Shown here piece after piece: positions 1-8,466 of a stretch of 64,000 nucleotides of DNA. The stretch's first letter is position 1, and the number at the start of each line of letters is the position of its first letter. The stretch lies in the NCBI RefSeq assembly GCF_019904175.1, contig NZ_CP061913.1, positions 10,292,001-10,356,000 of the forward strand. Reading direction: 5' to 3'. This DNA comes from Dactylosporangium vinaceum. Its GTDB lineage: Bacteria > Actinomycetota > Actinomycetes > Mycobacteriales > Micromonosporaceae. A program made the position numbers and the translations under genes. The notes beneath the pieces are model-generated. The model did not search any database. It was not told the origin of the DNA and saw nothing but the letters and a program-made list of their open reading frames with translations.

Positions 1-176
1 CGGCTCAAGCCGCCCGAGGCTACCTGAACCACGCCGTCGCCGGAGGGGCCACCACCGAGCGGCAGGCGGCGGGGCTGAGCTCAGCCCCTTGTGGCCCCAC
101 GCCGGTGGCGCGGATCATGCGGGGGTGCGGGTGGAGGCGAAGCCTTCCCCGCCGCGCCAACGGCGCAATGTTGCAG
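1..176. other. Left edge, no gene recognised
   Basis: No coding frame here looks like a real gene. The only structure is an 18-base perfect palindrome at 71-88 (GGGGCTGAGCTCAGCCCC). It could be the stem of a terminator for a gene lying to the left, but there is no loop and no T-run, so its role is unclear. Confidence 0.4.
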
Positions 177-250
177 TGGGGCGGGCGGGACTCGAACCCG
201 CGACCAAGGGATTATGAGTCCCCAGCTCTAACCTGCTGAGCTACCGCCCC
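177..250 (-). tRNA. tRNA with CAT anticodon (Met elongator or Ile2)
   Basis: The minus strand folds as a full cloverleaf. The acceptor arms are GGGGCGG (244-250) and CCGCCCC (178-184) with discriminator A. The T-stem is GCGGG/CCCGC around TTCGAGT, and the anticodon loop is CTCATAA. CAT can be elongator tRNA-Met or the lysidine-modified tRNA-Ile2. The anticodon stem ends in a G.T pair, as in E. coli tRNA-Ile2, but that does not settle it. CCA is not encoded. The fold shows it is not initiator tRNA, because the first acceptor pair is matched. Confidence 0.93.
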
Positions 251-351
251 GAGCGTCGCAAGCTTACCGAGCCGCGCAAGTCCAATGCCGCCCCGCGACC
301 GGCCCGCATGGTCGGGGACGAGAAAAAAGGCCTCCGAAGAGGCCCTGAATG

Positions 352-424
352 CTCCCGCGATAGGACTCGAACCTATAACCTGCCGGTTAACAGCCGGCTG
401 CTCTGCCAATTGAGCTACGCGGGA
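352..424 (-). tRNA. tRNA-Asn (GTT)
   Basis: Minus-strand cloverleaf with acceptor TCCCGCG/CGCGGGA, discriminator G, T-loop TTCGAGT and anticodon loop CTGTTAA, giving anticodon GTT for asparagine. It lies about 100 bases upstream of the CAT tRNA on the same strand, so the two may share a transcript. CCA is not encoded. Confidence 0.95.
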
Positions 425-636
425 TCGTTCTTCGCCCCCCGTGTCGTGCGAGGGCGACCGGGAAAGAGTACAGCACGAACCCGGGGGTCTCCGCCACCGG
501 GTATCCCCATTCGGGTACCGCGGCGGAGCAACGGGGGCAAGATCCATGTGTCGGGACGACGATGGACGGGTATTACGAGACAGGCGGCGCACCTCTGTAC
601 CGATGACCGAGCGCCGCTGAGAGGGAGGTCGTCGCT

Positions 637-963
637 ATGCGCGGCAAGCTACTGTTCCTCGGCGGTCTGGCCGCGGGCTTTGTGCTCGGGTCCCGGGCTG
701 GTCGGGAGAAGTATGAAGAGCTCAAGGCTACTGCTCTGAAGATCAAGGAGAGCCCGACGGTCCAGGAAGCGGCCGGGGTTGTCCAGGAGCAGGCGACGCG
801 GCTCTACAGCGAGGGCAAGACGAAGGTCACCGACAAGCTGGCGAACAGCAAGCTCGCGGAGACCGAGGTCGGCCAGCGGTTCCTGAACAAGACGTCGGGC
901 ACGCCCGAGATCGAGCGGGACTACGCGACTACGAGCACCCCCTCATCGGGGACAAGCTTCTAA
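637..963 (+). CDS. YtxH-like small membrane-anchored protein
   Basis: A 108-residue protein. The N-terminus (MRGKLLFLGGLAAGFVLGSR) is one membrane segment followed at once by the charged GREKYEEL stretch usual for YtxH/DUF883-like stress proteins. The rest is a Lys/Glu/Ala-rich amphipathic helix (about 25-85) and a polar Thr/Ser tail. The start is an ATG preceded by GAGAGGGAGG about 10 bases upstream. Proteins of this type are small envelope-associated helical proteins of unknown biochemical role. It stands alone, convergent with the epimerase gene, and they share the hairpin at 978-1011. Confidence 0.75.
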   Translation: MRGKLLFLGGLAAGFVLGSRAGREKYEELKATALKIKESPTVQEAAGVVQEQATRLYSEGKTKVTDKLANSKLAETEVGQRFLNKTSGTPEIERDYATTSTPSSGTSF

Positions 964-977
964 AATCGCCCGAAAGC

Positions 978-1011
978 GTAAAGGCCGGCCCCGACTGGGA
1001 CCGGCCTTTAC
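978..1011. terminator. Bidirectional terminator hairpin
   Basis: The arms GTAAAGGCCGG and CCGGCCTTTAC are perfectly complementary around a 12-base centre. The hairpin lies between two convergent genes (ends 963 and 1017), and the A-rich and T-rich arm ends let it act in both directions. Confidence 0.75.
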
Positions 1012-1016
1012 AGCGT

Positions 1017-2024
1017 TCAGGACGACGACGAGAACGCCGCGTCGAAGGCGGCCGACGGGGCGTCGAACGCCAGGCGGCGGACGAACTGCAGGGCCTCGGG
1101 CGCCCCGACCAGGCGGTCCATGCCGGCGTCCTCCCACTCGATCGAGATGGGGCCGCCGTACCCGATCGCGTTCAACGCCCGGAAGCAGTCCTCCCAGGGC
1201 ACGTCGCCGTGGCCGGTGGAGACGAAGTCCCAGCCGCGGCGCATGTCGGCCCAGGGCAGGTGCGAGGCCAGCCGGCCGCGGCGGCCGTCGCCGGTGCGGA
1301 CCTTCGCGTCCTTGCAGTCGACGTGGTAGATGCGGTCGGCGAAGTCGAAGATGAAGTTCACCGGGTCGAGCTCCTGCCACACGAAGTGTGACGGGTCCCA
1401 GTTGAGGCCGAACGCCTCGCGGTGGCCGATCGCCTCGAGGGTGCGCTTGGTGGTCCAGTAGTCGTACGCGATCTCGCTCGGGTGGACCTCGTGGGCGAAC
1501 CGGACGCCTACCTCGTCGAACACGTCGAGGATGGGGTTCCACCGGTCCGCGAAGTCCTGATATCCCGCTTCGATCATTTCCGGGGGTACCGGCGGAAACA
1601 TCGCAAGCGTGTGCCAGATGGACGAGCCCGTGAACCCGATCACGACGTCGACACCGAGCTTGCGCGCGGCCCGCGCGGTGTCCTTGATGTCCTCGGCGGC
1701 CCGCTGCCGGACGCCCTCGGGCGAGCCGTCGCCCCAGATGCGCGCGGGCAGGATGCCCTGGTGGCGTTGGTCGATCGGGTGGTCGCAGACGGCCTGGCCC
1801 ACCAGGTGGTTGGAGATGGCCCAGACGTTCAGGTTGTACTTTGCGAGCGTCTCGCGCTTCCGGTCCACATAGGACTCGTCGGCGAGGGCCTTGTCGACCT
1901 CGAAGTGGTCGCCCCAGCAGGCGATCTCGAGGCCGTCGTACCCCCACTCGGATGCGAGCCGGCAGACTTCCTCGAACGGGAGGTCGGCCCACTGGCCGGT
2001 GAAGAGCGTGATTGGACGCGCCAT
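1017..2024 (-). CDS. Sugar phosphate isomerase/epimerase, TIM-barrel (AP_endonuc_2 family)
   Basis: 335 residues, the usual length for the xylose-isomerase-like TIM-barrel family. The N-terminal strand (ITLFTGQWADLPFEEVCRLA) leads to GYDGLEIACWGDHF. Candidate metal ligands are the Glu in FAHEVHPSEI, the Asp/His in GLNWDPSHF and in YHVDCKDAK, and the Glu of ISIEWED at the end. These proteins isomerise or epimerise keto-sugars or inositols, usually with a divalent metal. It lies 355 bases downstream of xylA, beyond a terminator, and has its own ribosome site (GGAGGACTGCAGC-ATG), so it may be a separate unit of the same sugar regulon. Its substrate cannot be read from sequence. Confidence 0.85.
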   Translation of the reverse strand: MARPITLFTGQWADLPFEEVCRLASEWGYDGLEIACWGDHFEVDKALADESYVDRKRETLAKYNLNVWAISNHLVGQAVCDHPIDQRHQGILPARIWGDGSPEGVRQRAAEDIKDTARAARKLGVDVVIGFTGSSIWHTLAMFPPVPPEMIEAGYQDFADRWNPILDVFDEVGVRFAHEVHPSEIAYDYWTTKRTLEAIGHREAFGLNWDPSHFVWQELDPVNFIFDFADRIYHVDCKDAKVRTGDGRRGRLASHLPWADMRRGWDFVSTGHGDVPWEDCFRALNAIGYGGPISIEWEDAGMDRLVGAPEALQFVRRLAFDAPSAAFDAAFSSSS

Positions 2025-2379
2025 GCTGCAGTCCTCCGGATGAAGGGTCCAGGCGCGAGGGAAACCTGTGAACAGTACGAGAAGCAGGTGGGTTGCGCCC
2101 CCACACGAGCAATCCTAGTGGTTTCCCGCCCGCCCGGACAACGCCCGCACCTGGCCCGACAGGCGTCGGCGTCGCCGGCCGGGCAGTGCGTACGCAGGGA
2201 ACATCCGGGCGGGCGGGCCCCGAAGGAGGAGCCGGTCGGCGTCTCGGCCCCTCCCCCGCCCAGGCCGACGAGCGCAGCCGATCAGGTCGCCGCATGAAGC
2301 AACCCCTCCTGCCCCGGTATCCCCGTCCGCGGGGCGCAACCGCGGACGGGCCCTCGCAACCGGGGCGAGAGAAGCGAGT
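2025..2379. other. Intergenic region between xylA and the epimerase
   Basis: These 355 bases hold no convincing gene. The left part, next to the epimerase start, must carry that gene's promoter and its good Shine-Dalgarno. The right part holds the xylA terminator (2322-2350). I saw no confident -10/-35 pair. Confidence 0.5.
2322..2350 (-). terminator. Terminator downstream of xylA
   Basis: The 11-bp perfect arms CCCGTCCGCGG and CCGCGGACGGG enclose a 7-base loop, 30 bases after the xylA stop. A T-run is lacking, which is common in high-GC actinomycetes. Confidence 0.65.
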
Positions 2380-3561
2380 TCAGCCGCGGATACCCAGAAG
2401 GTGCTCCATGGCCAGCTGGTCGAGGCGCTCGAACGCCATGCCGCGCGCGGCGACCGCCTCGATGTCGATCTGTTCGGCCCGCAGCTGCTCCAGGGTCTCC
2501 CCCGGCAACAGCGTCGGCACCGAAAGCTCATCGACCCGCGCGGCCGCCAGTGCGGCTGACACCTCGGGGTCGTCGCGGAAGGTGCGGACCTTCTCGCGCA
2601 GGATCAGGTAGTTGCGCATGCAGGCCGCCGCGGTGCCCCAGACACCGGCGGCGTCCTCGGTGCGCGGCGGTTTGTAGTCGAAGTGGCGCGGTCCGGCGTA
2701 GGCGGTCGGGTAGCCGGAGCTGTTCTCCAGCGTGTCGACGGTCCAGAAGGCGCCGCGCAGGTTGCCCGCGCCGAAGCGCAGGTCCTGGTCGAACCGCGGC
2801 CCGTGCTGCCCGTTGAGGTCGATGTGGAACAGCTTCCCGTGCCACAGCGCCTGGGCGATGCCGTGCGCGAAGTTCAGGCCGGCCATCTCCTCGTGCCCGA
2901 CCTCCGGGTTGAGCCCGACCCGGGACGGCTCGTCGAGGGTCGAGATGAGCGCGAGCGCGTGGCCGATGGTGGGCAGCAGGATGTCGCCGCGCGGCTCGTT
3001 GGGCTTCGGCTCGATGGCGAGGCGGATGTCGTACCCCTGCTGCCGGATATAGGCACAGATGGCGTTGATGGCCTCGCGGTACCGGTCCAGGGCGGCCCGC
3101 ATCTGCTTGCCCGCCCCGGACTCGGCTCCCTCGCGGCCACCCCACAGCACATAGGTCGGCGCACCCAGCTCGGCCGCGAGGTCGATGTTGCGCAGCACCT
3201 TCTGCAACGCGTAGCGCCGTACGGCCCGATCGTTGGCGGTGAACGCCCCGTCCTTGAAGACCGGGTGCCCGAACAGGTTTGTGGTCGCCATCGACACGAC
3301 GAGCCCGGTGGTGTCCAGGGCCTCGCGGAACCGGGCCACGACCTTGTCCCGCACGGTTTCGTCGCTGCCGAACGGGATCAGGTCGTCGTCGTGGAAGCTG
3401 ACGCCGTACGCCCCCAGCTCGGCCAGCCGGTGCACGGTCTCGACGGGGTCGAGGGCCGGGCGCGACGCCGAGCCGAAGACGTCCTGGGCCTGCCAGCCCA
3501 CCGTCCACAGCCCGAACGAGAACCGGTCGGCCGGAGTGGGCACGAACGGGTCATCGCTCAT
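2380..3561 (-). CDS. xylA: Xylose isomerase
   Basis: Converts D-xylose to D-xylulose (and glucose to fructose) with two Mg/Mn ions in the cytoplasm. 393 residues, matching short actinobacterial class I enzymes. Visible landmarks are the N-terminal DRFSFGLWTVGWQ, the catalytic His in FHDDDLIPFG (about residue 57), the metal-binding AIEPKPNEPRGD, the His/Asp cluster in LNPEVGHEEM and the metal site FHIDLNGQHGPRFDQDLRFG. I chose the ATG at 3561 because it overlaps the stop of the dehydrogenase gene by four bases and gives the family N-terminus. No xylulokinase (xylB) gene is in the window, so the pathway must be completed elsewhere. Confidence 0.96.
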   Translation of the reverse strand: MSDDPFVPTPADRFSFGLWTVGWQAQDVFGSASRPALDPVETVHRLAELGAYGVSFHDDDLIPFGSDETVRDKVVARFREALDTTGLVVSMATTNLFGHPVFKDGAFTANDRAVRRYALQKVLRNIDLAAELGAPTYVLWGGREGAESGAGKQMRAALDRYREAINAICAYIRQQGYDIRLAIEPKPNEPRGDILLPTIGHALALISTLDEPSRVGLNPEVGHEEMAGLNFAHGIAQALWHGKLFHIDLNGQHGPRFDQDLRFGAGNLRGAFWTVDTLENSSGYPTAYAGPRHFDYKPPRTEDAAGVWGTAAACMRNYLILREKVRTFRDDPEVSAALAAARVDELSVPTLLPGETLEQLRAEQIDIEAVAARGMAFERLDQLAMEHLLGIRG

Positions 3562-4721
3562 GTCGCCACACTCACCCAGGACGCGTCGGAGCGGGCCACC
3601 GCGTCGAGCACCAGCTGCACCTGCAGCGCGTCCTCGAACGACGGCGTGGGATCGGCCCCCGTCGCGACCGCCTCGATGAAGTCGCGCATCTCGTGGGTGA
3701 AGCTGTGCTCGTAGCCGATGATGTGCCCCGGGGGCCACCAGGCACCCAGGTACGGGTGCTCGCCCTCGGTCACCAGGATGCGCGACCAGCCCTGCTCGGC
3801 CGTGGGCCGCGTGGCGTCGTAGAACTCGAGCTCGTTGAGCCGCTCGAGATCGAACGCCAGCGATCCGTTCTCCCCGTTGACCTCGACCCGCAGCGCGTTC
3901 TTGCGGCCGGTGGCGAACCGCGACGCCTCGTAGGTGGCCACCGCTCCGCCGTCGAGCCGCGCGATGAACAGCGCGGCATCGTCGACGGTGACCTCGCCCG
4001 TGGCCTGACCGGCCGAGGCGGAGAGCCCGCTCGAGTCGGACACCAGGGGGCGTTCCTTGATGAACGTTTCGGTAAGCCCCGTCACGCCGGTGATGCGCTG
4101 GCCGGTGACGAACTGGGTCAGGTCGATGATGTGCGCGCCGATGTCGCCGAGCGCGCCGGAGCCGGCCTTCTCCTTCTGCAGCCGCCACACCAGCGGAAAC
4201 TGCGGATCGGTGATCCAGTCCTGGAGGTAGACGGCGCGGACGTGGCGGACCGCGCCGATCCGCCCGGCCGCGATCAGGTTGTGCATGAGGCTGACGGCCG
4301 GCACGCGGCGGTAGTTGAAGCCGCACGCCGAGCGCACGCCCGCGGCCCGGGCCTTGGCCGCCGCGGCGACCATCGCGCGGGCCTCGTCGACGGTGTTGGC
4401 GAGCGGCTTCTCGCAGAGCACGTGCTTGCCCGCCTCCAGCGCGGCGATCGCGATCTCGGCGTGGCTGTCGCCCGGAGTGCACACGTCGATGACGTCGATG
4501 TCGTCCCGGGCGATCAGCTCGCGCCAGTCGGTGACCGCCTCGGCCCAGCCGAGCCGGGCCGCGGCCGCGGCCACCTTGGCCTCGTCACGACCGCAGACGG
4601 CGACCATGCTGGCCCGCGCGGGCAGGTCGAAGACCCGGTTCACGGTGCGCCACGCCTGGGAATGCGCGGCGCCCATGAACGCGTATCCGACCATGCCGAC
4701 GCGCAGCTCCTGACTGGACAC
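3558..4721 (-). CDS. Gfo/Idh/MocA-family NAD(P)-dependent sugar dehydrogenase
   Basis: 387 residues. The N-terminal Rossmann domain starts RVGMVGYAFMGAAHSQAW, and EKPLANT carries the family's conserved Lys. The C-terminal half is the alpha/beta substrate domain with GDIGAHIIDL. Such enzymes oxidise or reduce sugars, inositols or their derivatives. It is translationally coupled to xylA (four-base overlap) and follows the binding-protein gene by 46 bases, so it belongs to the sugar-catabolism operon. It may let the same operon handle another pentose or an inositol-like substrate. The exact substrate is unknown. Confidence 0.88.
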   Translation of the reverse strand: MSSQELRVGMVGYAFMGAAHSQAWRTVNRVFDLPARASMVAVCGRDEAKVAAAAARLGWAEAVTDWRELIARDDIDVIDVCTPGDSHAEIAIAALEAGKHVLCEKPLANTVDEARAMVAAAAKARAAGVRSACGFNYRRVPAVSLMHNLIAAGRIGAVRHVRAVYLQDWITDPQFPLVWRLQKEKAGSGALGDIGAHIIDLTQFVTGQRITGVTGLTETFIKERPLVSDSSGLSASAGQATGEVTVDDAALFIARLDGGAVATYEASRFATGRKNALRVEVNGENGSLAFDLERLNELEFYDATRPTAEQGWSRILVTEGEHPYLGAWWPPGHIIGYEHSFTHEMRDFIEAVATGADPTPSFEDALQVQLVLDAVARSDASWVSVAT

Positions 4722-4767
4722 TGGCGGTTCCTCTCCTCAAAGCCGACGTTGCCGAAGTACCGATGAA

Positions 4768-5808
4768 TCAGGACTTGAAGCCGAGCGGCAGGTACTTGTC
4801 GACGTTGTCCTTCGTGATCGTCTCCGACTGCAGCACGATCAGCTTCGGCACCTGCAGCTCGACCAGGTCGCCCATGCCCTTGCCCTGCGCGGCCAGCCGG
4901 GCCAGGATGATCGCCGACGAGGCCATCGACGGCGGGTAGGTGACGGTCGCCGTGAGCACCGTGTCGCCGTTCTTGATGTGGTCCATGGCGTCGCGCGAGC
5001 CGGCCCCGCCGACCATGAAGAACTCCTTGCGCCCGGCCTGCTGGATCGCGGCGAGGACGCCGACGCCCTGGTCGTCGTCGTGGTTCCACACGGCGTCGAG
5101 CTTCGGTGCGGCTTGCAGCAGGTTGGCCGCGGCGGACTGGCCGGTCTGGACCGTGAAGCCGGCCGCGACGCGGTGCTTGACGCTCAGCCCGTAGGTCTTG
5201 AGCGTGTCGGCGAAGCCCTTCGAGCGGTCCTTGGTCAGCTGGAGCTCGTCGATGCCGGGGATCTCGCCGATGACGGCGTCGGTCTTGCCCTTGAGCTTCT
5301 CGCCGACGTAGTGCCCGGCGGCCACGCCCATGCCGTAGTTGTCGCCCTTGATGAGGCTGAACGACGCAGCCGAGTCGGAGAACTCGCGGTCGAGGTTGAT
5401 GACGATGATGCCGGCGTCCATGGCCTTCTTGCCGACCGCGGTGAGCTGGGCGCCGTCCTGCGGGAGCAGCACGATCGCGTCGGGCTTGCCGGCGATCAGG
5501 GTCTCCAGCGCGGCGATCTGGGCCGGGGCGTCCTTACCGGCGTCGACGACCTTGAGGGTCACGTCGGAGAACTTCGCGGCCTGGGCCTTGGCGTTGGCGG
5601 TGATGGCGCCGATCCAGCCGTGGTCGGCGGCCGGGGCGGAGAAGCCGATCGTGACCGCCTTGCCGGGAGCCTCGCTGGCGGCGTTCTCCTTGGTGTTGGT
5701 CTGCGGTGCGCTGTCCTTGGTGTCATTCGATGTGCAGGCGGCAAGCAGCGCGCCGGCGCCGAGGGCGGCCCCGCCGAATAGCATCCGGCGGCGGGAAACG
5801 TCGGTCAT
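4768..5808 (-). CDS. Sugar ABC transporter substrate-binding lipoprotein
   Basis: 346 residues from the ATG at 5808, preceded by GGAGGTCGTG; a longer reading from 5880 adds an implausible 24-residue leader. The N-terminus has SRRRMLFGG (twin-arginine-like), a hydrophobic stretch, then lipobox LAAC with Cys25. The mature part is a Peripla_BP_4/RbsB fold beginning VTIGFSAPAADHGW, and NLDREF and NHDDDQGVGV are typical sugar-site segments. It should capture a monosaccharide at the outer face of the membrane. The operon partner xylA suggests xylose, but that is inference. Anchoring is probably by lipidation after Tat or Sec export. Confidence 0.9.
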   Translation of the reverse strand: MTDVSRRRMLFGGAALGAGALLAACTSNDTKDSAPQTNTKENAASEAPGKAVTIGFSAPAADHGWIGAITANAKAQAAKFSDVTLKVVDAGKDAPAQIAALETLIAGKPDAIVLLPQDGAQLTAVGKKAMDAGIIVINLDREFSDSAASFSLIKGDNYGMGVAAGHYVGEKLKGKTDAVIGEIPGIDELQLTKDRSKGFADTLKTYGLSVKHRVAAGFTVQTGQSAAANLLQAAPKLDAVWNHDDDQGVGVLAAIQQAGRKEFFMVGGAGSRDAMDHIKNGDTVLTATVTYPPSMASSAIILARLAAQGKGMGDLVELQVPKLIVLQSETITKDNVDKYLPLGFKS

Positions 5809-5890
5809 CACGACCTCCATCTGGGGGTGTTTTTGGGTGTGCTGATCAGCACGGCCGTCCCGGGGTGGACGGTCGCTCATCGAGAATTGG

Positions 5891-6931
5891 CTAGGAGGTT
5901 TTTCGGCGGCGCCAGATCGAGATGACCGGGAACGCCTGGATCAGCACGGCGACGACGATGATGCCGCCCTTGATGATCCGCTGCAGGTCGAGCTGCAGGT
6001 TGTTGATGACGAACAGGTTCGTGATCTGCGTGAAGATGAGCACGCCGAGCAGGGAGCCGACGATGGTGCCGCGGCCGCCGGTCAGTGCCGTGCCGCCGAT
6101 GATGGCGGCGGCGATCGCGTCGAGCTCGTAGAGATCGCCGTGGGTGTTGCTGCCGGAGGTCGTCTGCGAGACCACGATCAGGGCGGCGATGCCGCAGCAG
6201 AGCCCGGACAGCACGTAGAGCAGCACGGTGTGGAGCCGGACGTTGATGCCGGCCAGGCGGGCGGCCTCGGCGTTGCCGCCGATGGCGACCGTGCGCCGGC
6301 CGAACGTCGTGCGGTTGAGCAGGATCCAGCCGAGCACGACCACCATCAGGAAAATGATGGCGACCACGGGTACCCCCGCGAATTTTGTCGTGGCAAACCC
6401 GTTGATGAACGCGTCGTGGTTGATCTGGGTCTGCGAGCCCGAGATGCTCTGGGCGAGGCCGCGGGCCGACAGCATCATGGCGAGGGTGGCGATGAAGGGG
6501 ACCAGCCGGCCGTAGGCGATCAGGCCCCCGTTGATGAGGCCCGCGCACGCACCGACGGCCAGCGCGGCGAAGATCATGCTGAACGCGCCGTAGCTCTGGG
6601 TCGCGACGGTCGTGCACCAGACGCTGGCCAGGGCCAGCAGCGCGCCGACCGACAGGTCGATGCCGCCGCTGATCATCACGAACGTCATGCCGATCGTGAG
6701 GACGCCGATGCTCGAGGCCTGGGTCAACACCGTGAGCTCGTTGCTCCACAGCCGCTCGGCGTCGAGGAAGATGTCGGGCTTCGTGATCGCGCCGATGACC
6801 AGCAGCAGGAGCAGTACGCCGATCAGGGCCAGGTTGCGCTTGGTGTTGTCGGCGCCCTCCCGGTGCCAGAAGCCCGGGGCGGCCGCGCGGGGCGGGTCGT
6901 GAACGTCCACCGGTTCCGTGGCGGTGCTCAT
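5891..6931 (-). CDS. Sugar ABC transporter permease (RbsC/XylH type)
   Basis: 346 residues with roughly nine or ten hydrophobic segments after a 40-residue polar N-terminus. MTFVMISGGIDLSVGALLAL is the hallmark loop of BPD_transp_2 permeases for monosaccharides. GGTALTGGRGTIVGSLLGVL is the second conserved loop. The ATG at 6931 overlaps the ATPase stop by four bases. It should form the membrane pore as a homodimer with the double ATPase upstream. The 82-base gap to the binding-protein gene may carry a processing site or weak promoter, which is not resolved. Confidence 0.92.
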   Translation of the reverse strand: MSTATEPVDVHDPPRAAAPGFWHREGADNTKRNLALIGVLLLLLVIGAITKPDIFLDAERLWSNELTVLTQASSIGVLTIGMTFVMISGGIDLSVGALLALASVWCTTVATQSYGAFSMIFAALAVGACAGLINGGLIAYGRLVPFIATLAMMLSARGLAQSISGSQTQINHDAFINGFATTKFAGVPVVAIIFLMVVVLGWILLNRTTFGRRTVAIGGNAEAARLAGINVRLHTVLLYVLSGLCCGIAALIVVSQTTSGSNTHGDLYELDAIAAAIIGGTALTGGRGTIVGSLLGVLIFTQITNLFVINNLQLDLQRIIKGGIIVVAVLIQAFPVISIWRRRKTS

Positions 6932-8466
6932 ACGGCTGTCCCTTCGGGGGTGATGCTCTCCAGCAGCGACCCGGCCATGACCAGGTCGAGGACGGTGTCT
7001 TCGTCGAGCTCGCCGGCGGGCGCCTCCCGCACGACCCGGCCCTCGCGCATGACAAGCACGCGGTCGGCCAGGCCGAGGACCTCGGGCACCTCGCTCGACA
7101 CGAGCAGCACGCCGACACCCTCGTCGGCGAGCCTGCGGATGACCTGGTACAGCTCGGCCCGCGCGCCCACGTCGACGCCGCGGGTCGGCTCGTCGAGCAG
7201 CAGCAGCTTCGTCCCGCCGAGCAGCCAGCGCCCGACGACGACCTTCTGCTGGTTGCCGCCGGAGAGCGTGCGCACCGGGCGGCGGACGTCGGCCGGGCGC
7301 AGGTCCAGGCCGCGGGTGACCTCTTCGGCGGCGGCGCGCTCGCGGCCGGCGTCGGTGAACCCGCCGCGGGCGAAGCGCGTGAAGCCGGCAAGTGTCACGT
7401 TGCGGTAGATCGGCTCGCCGAGCAGCAGCGCCTGGCTCTTGCGCTCCTCCGGCGCCATGCCGATGCCGGCCCGCACCGCCGCGTTGACGCTGCCCTTGCG
7501 AAGCTTCTTGCCAAGCATTTCGACGGTACCGGCAGAGGCCCGCCGAGCACCGTAGATGGACTCGAGCACCTCGGAGCGGCCTGAGCCGACGAGCCCGGTG
7601 ATGCCCACGATCTCTCCACTGTGGACCTTCAGGGACACGTCCGCGAAGCGGCCCGGCAGCGTCAGCCCGTCCACGTGCAGGAGCACCGGGCTGCCGGTCC
7701 TGGCCGGCGGGCGCTCCGGGAAGACGTACTCGATGGTGCGCCCGGTCATCCGGCTCACCAGCTCGCGGTTCGGCGTGGTCTTGGCGTCGAGGTTCGCGGC
7801 CGTCGTGCGCCCGTCCTTGAGCACCGTCACCCGGTCGCCGATCTCGCGGATCTCGTCGAGGCGGTGGGAGATGTAGATGACCGCGATGCCCTGCTCGGTC
7901 AGCCCGCGCACGATGCGGAACAGGTTCTGCACCTCGTCGTGGGCCAGCACCGCGCTGGGCTCGTCCATGATGAGCAGCCGCGCCTCCCGCGACAGCGCCC
8001 GGCCCATGCTCACGATCTGCTTCGCCGCGGCGGGCAGCTTGCCGACCTCGCGGGCGACCGGGATCTCGGGGTGGCCCAGGCGGGCCAGGATCGCGGCGGC
8101 GCCCTTGCGCATGGCCCGGCGGGCGACGAACCCTCCGCTGCTGGGCTCGTGGCCGAGGTACATGTTCTCGGCGACGCTGAGCCCGTCGACCAGGTCGAGC
8201 TCCTGGTAGATGGTGGCGATCCCGGCCTTCATGGCCGTCTGCGGGCTCGCGAAGCGCACCGGCTCGCCCAGCCACAGGATCTCGCCCGAGTCCGGGGTGT
8301 GCGCGCCGGACAGGATCTTGATGAGCGTCGACTTGCCGGCGCCGTTCTGCCCGAGCAGGCAGTGCACCTCGCCCCGGCGGACTTCCAGCTGCACGCCGTC
8401 AAGTGCGCGTACACCCGGGAAGGTCTTCACCACGTCGGTCAGTCGCAGGACGATGTCGTCAGTCAT
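6928..8466 (-). CDS. Sugar ABC transporter ATP-binding protein, two ABC domains (RbsA/XylG type)
   Basis: 512 residues, the usual length of the fused double ATPases. Domain 1 has Walker A GQNGAGKST, a degenerate signature near KQIVSMGRAL and Walker B LLIMDEPSAVL. Domain 2 has the typical weakened P-loop (GLVGSGRSE), signature LSGGNQQKV and Walker B LLLLDEPTRGVDVG. This asymmetry is normal for the family. The start overlaps the ROK regulator stop by four bases, and the end overlaps the permease start. It powers uptake with the permease and lipoprotein that follow. Confidence 0.94.
   Translation of the reverse strand: MTDDIVLRLTDVVKTFPGVRALDGVQLEVRRGEVHCLLGQNGAGKSTLIKILSGAHTPDSGEILWLGEPVRFASPQTAMKAGIATIYQELDLVDGLSVAENMYLGHEPSSGGFVARRAMRKGAAAILARLGHPEIPVAREVGKLPAAAKQIVSMGRALSREARLLIMDEPSAVLAHDEVQNLFRIVRGLTEQGIAVIYISHRLDEIREIGDRVTVLKDGRTTAANLDAKTTPNRELVSRMTGRTIEYVFPERPPARTGSPVLLHVDGLTLPGRFADVSLKVHSGEIVGITGLVGSGRSEVLESIYGARRASAGTVEMLGKKLRKGSVNAAVRAGIGMAPEERKSQALLLGEPIYRNVTLAGFTRFARGGFTDAGRERAAAEEVTRGLDLRPADVRRPVRTLSGGNQQKVVVGRWLLGGTKLLLLDEPTRGVDVGARAELYQVIRRLADEGVGVLLVSSEVPEVLGLADRVLVMREGRVVREAPAGELDEDTVLDLVMAGSLLESITPEGTAV

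Noticed and set aside
1..176. Partial gene at the left edge
   Set aside because: No frame shows family features or typical codon pattern.
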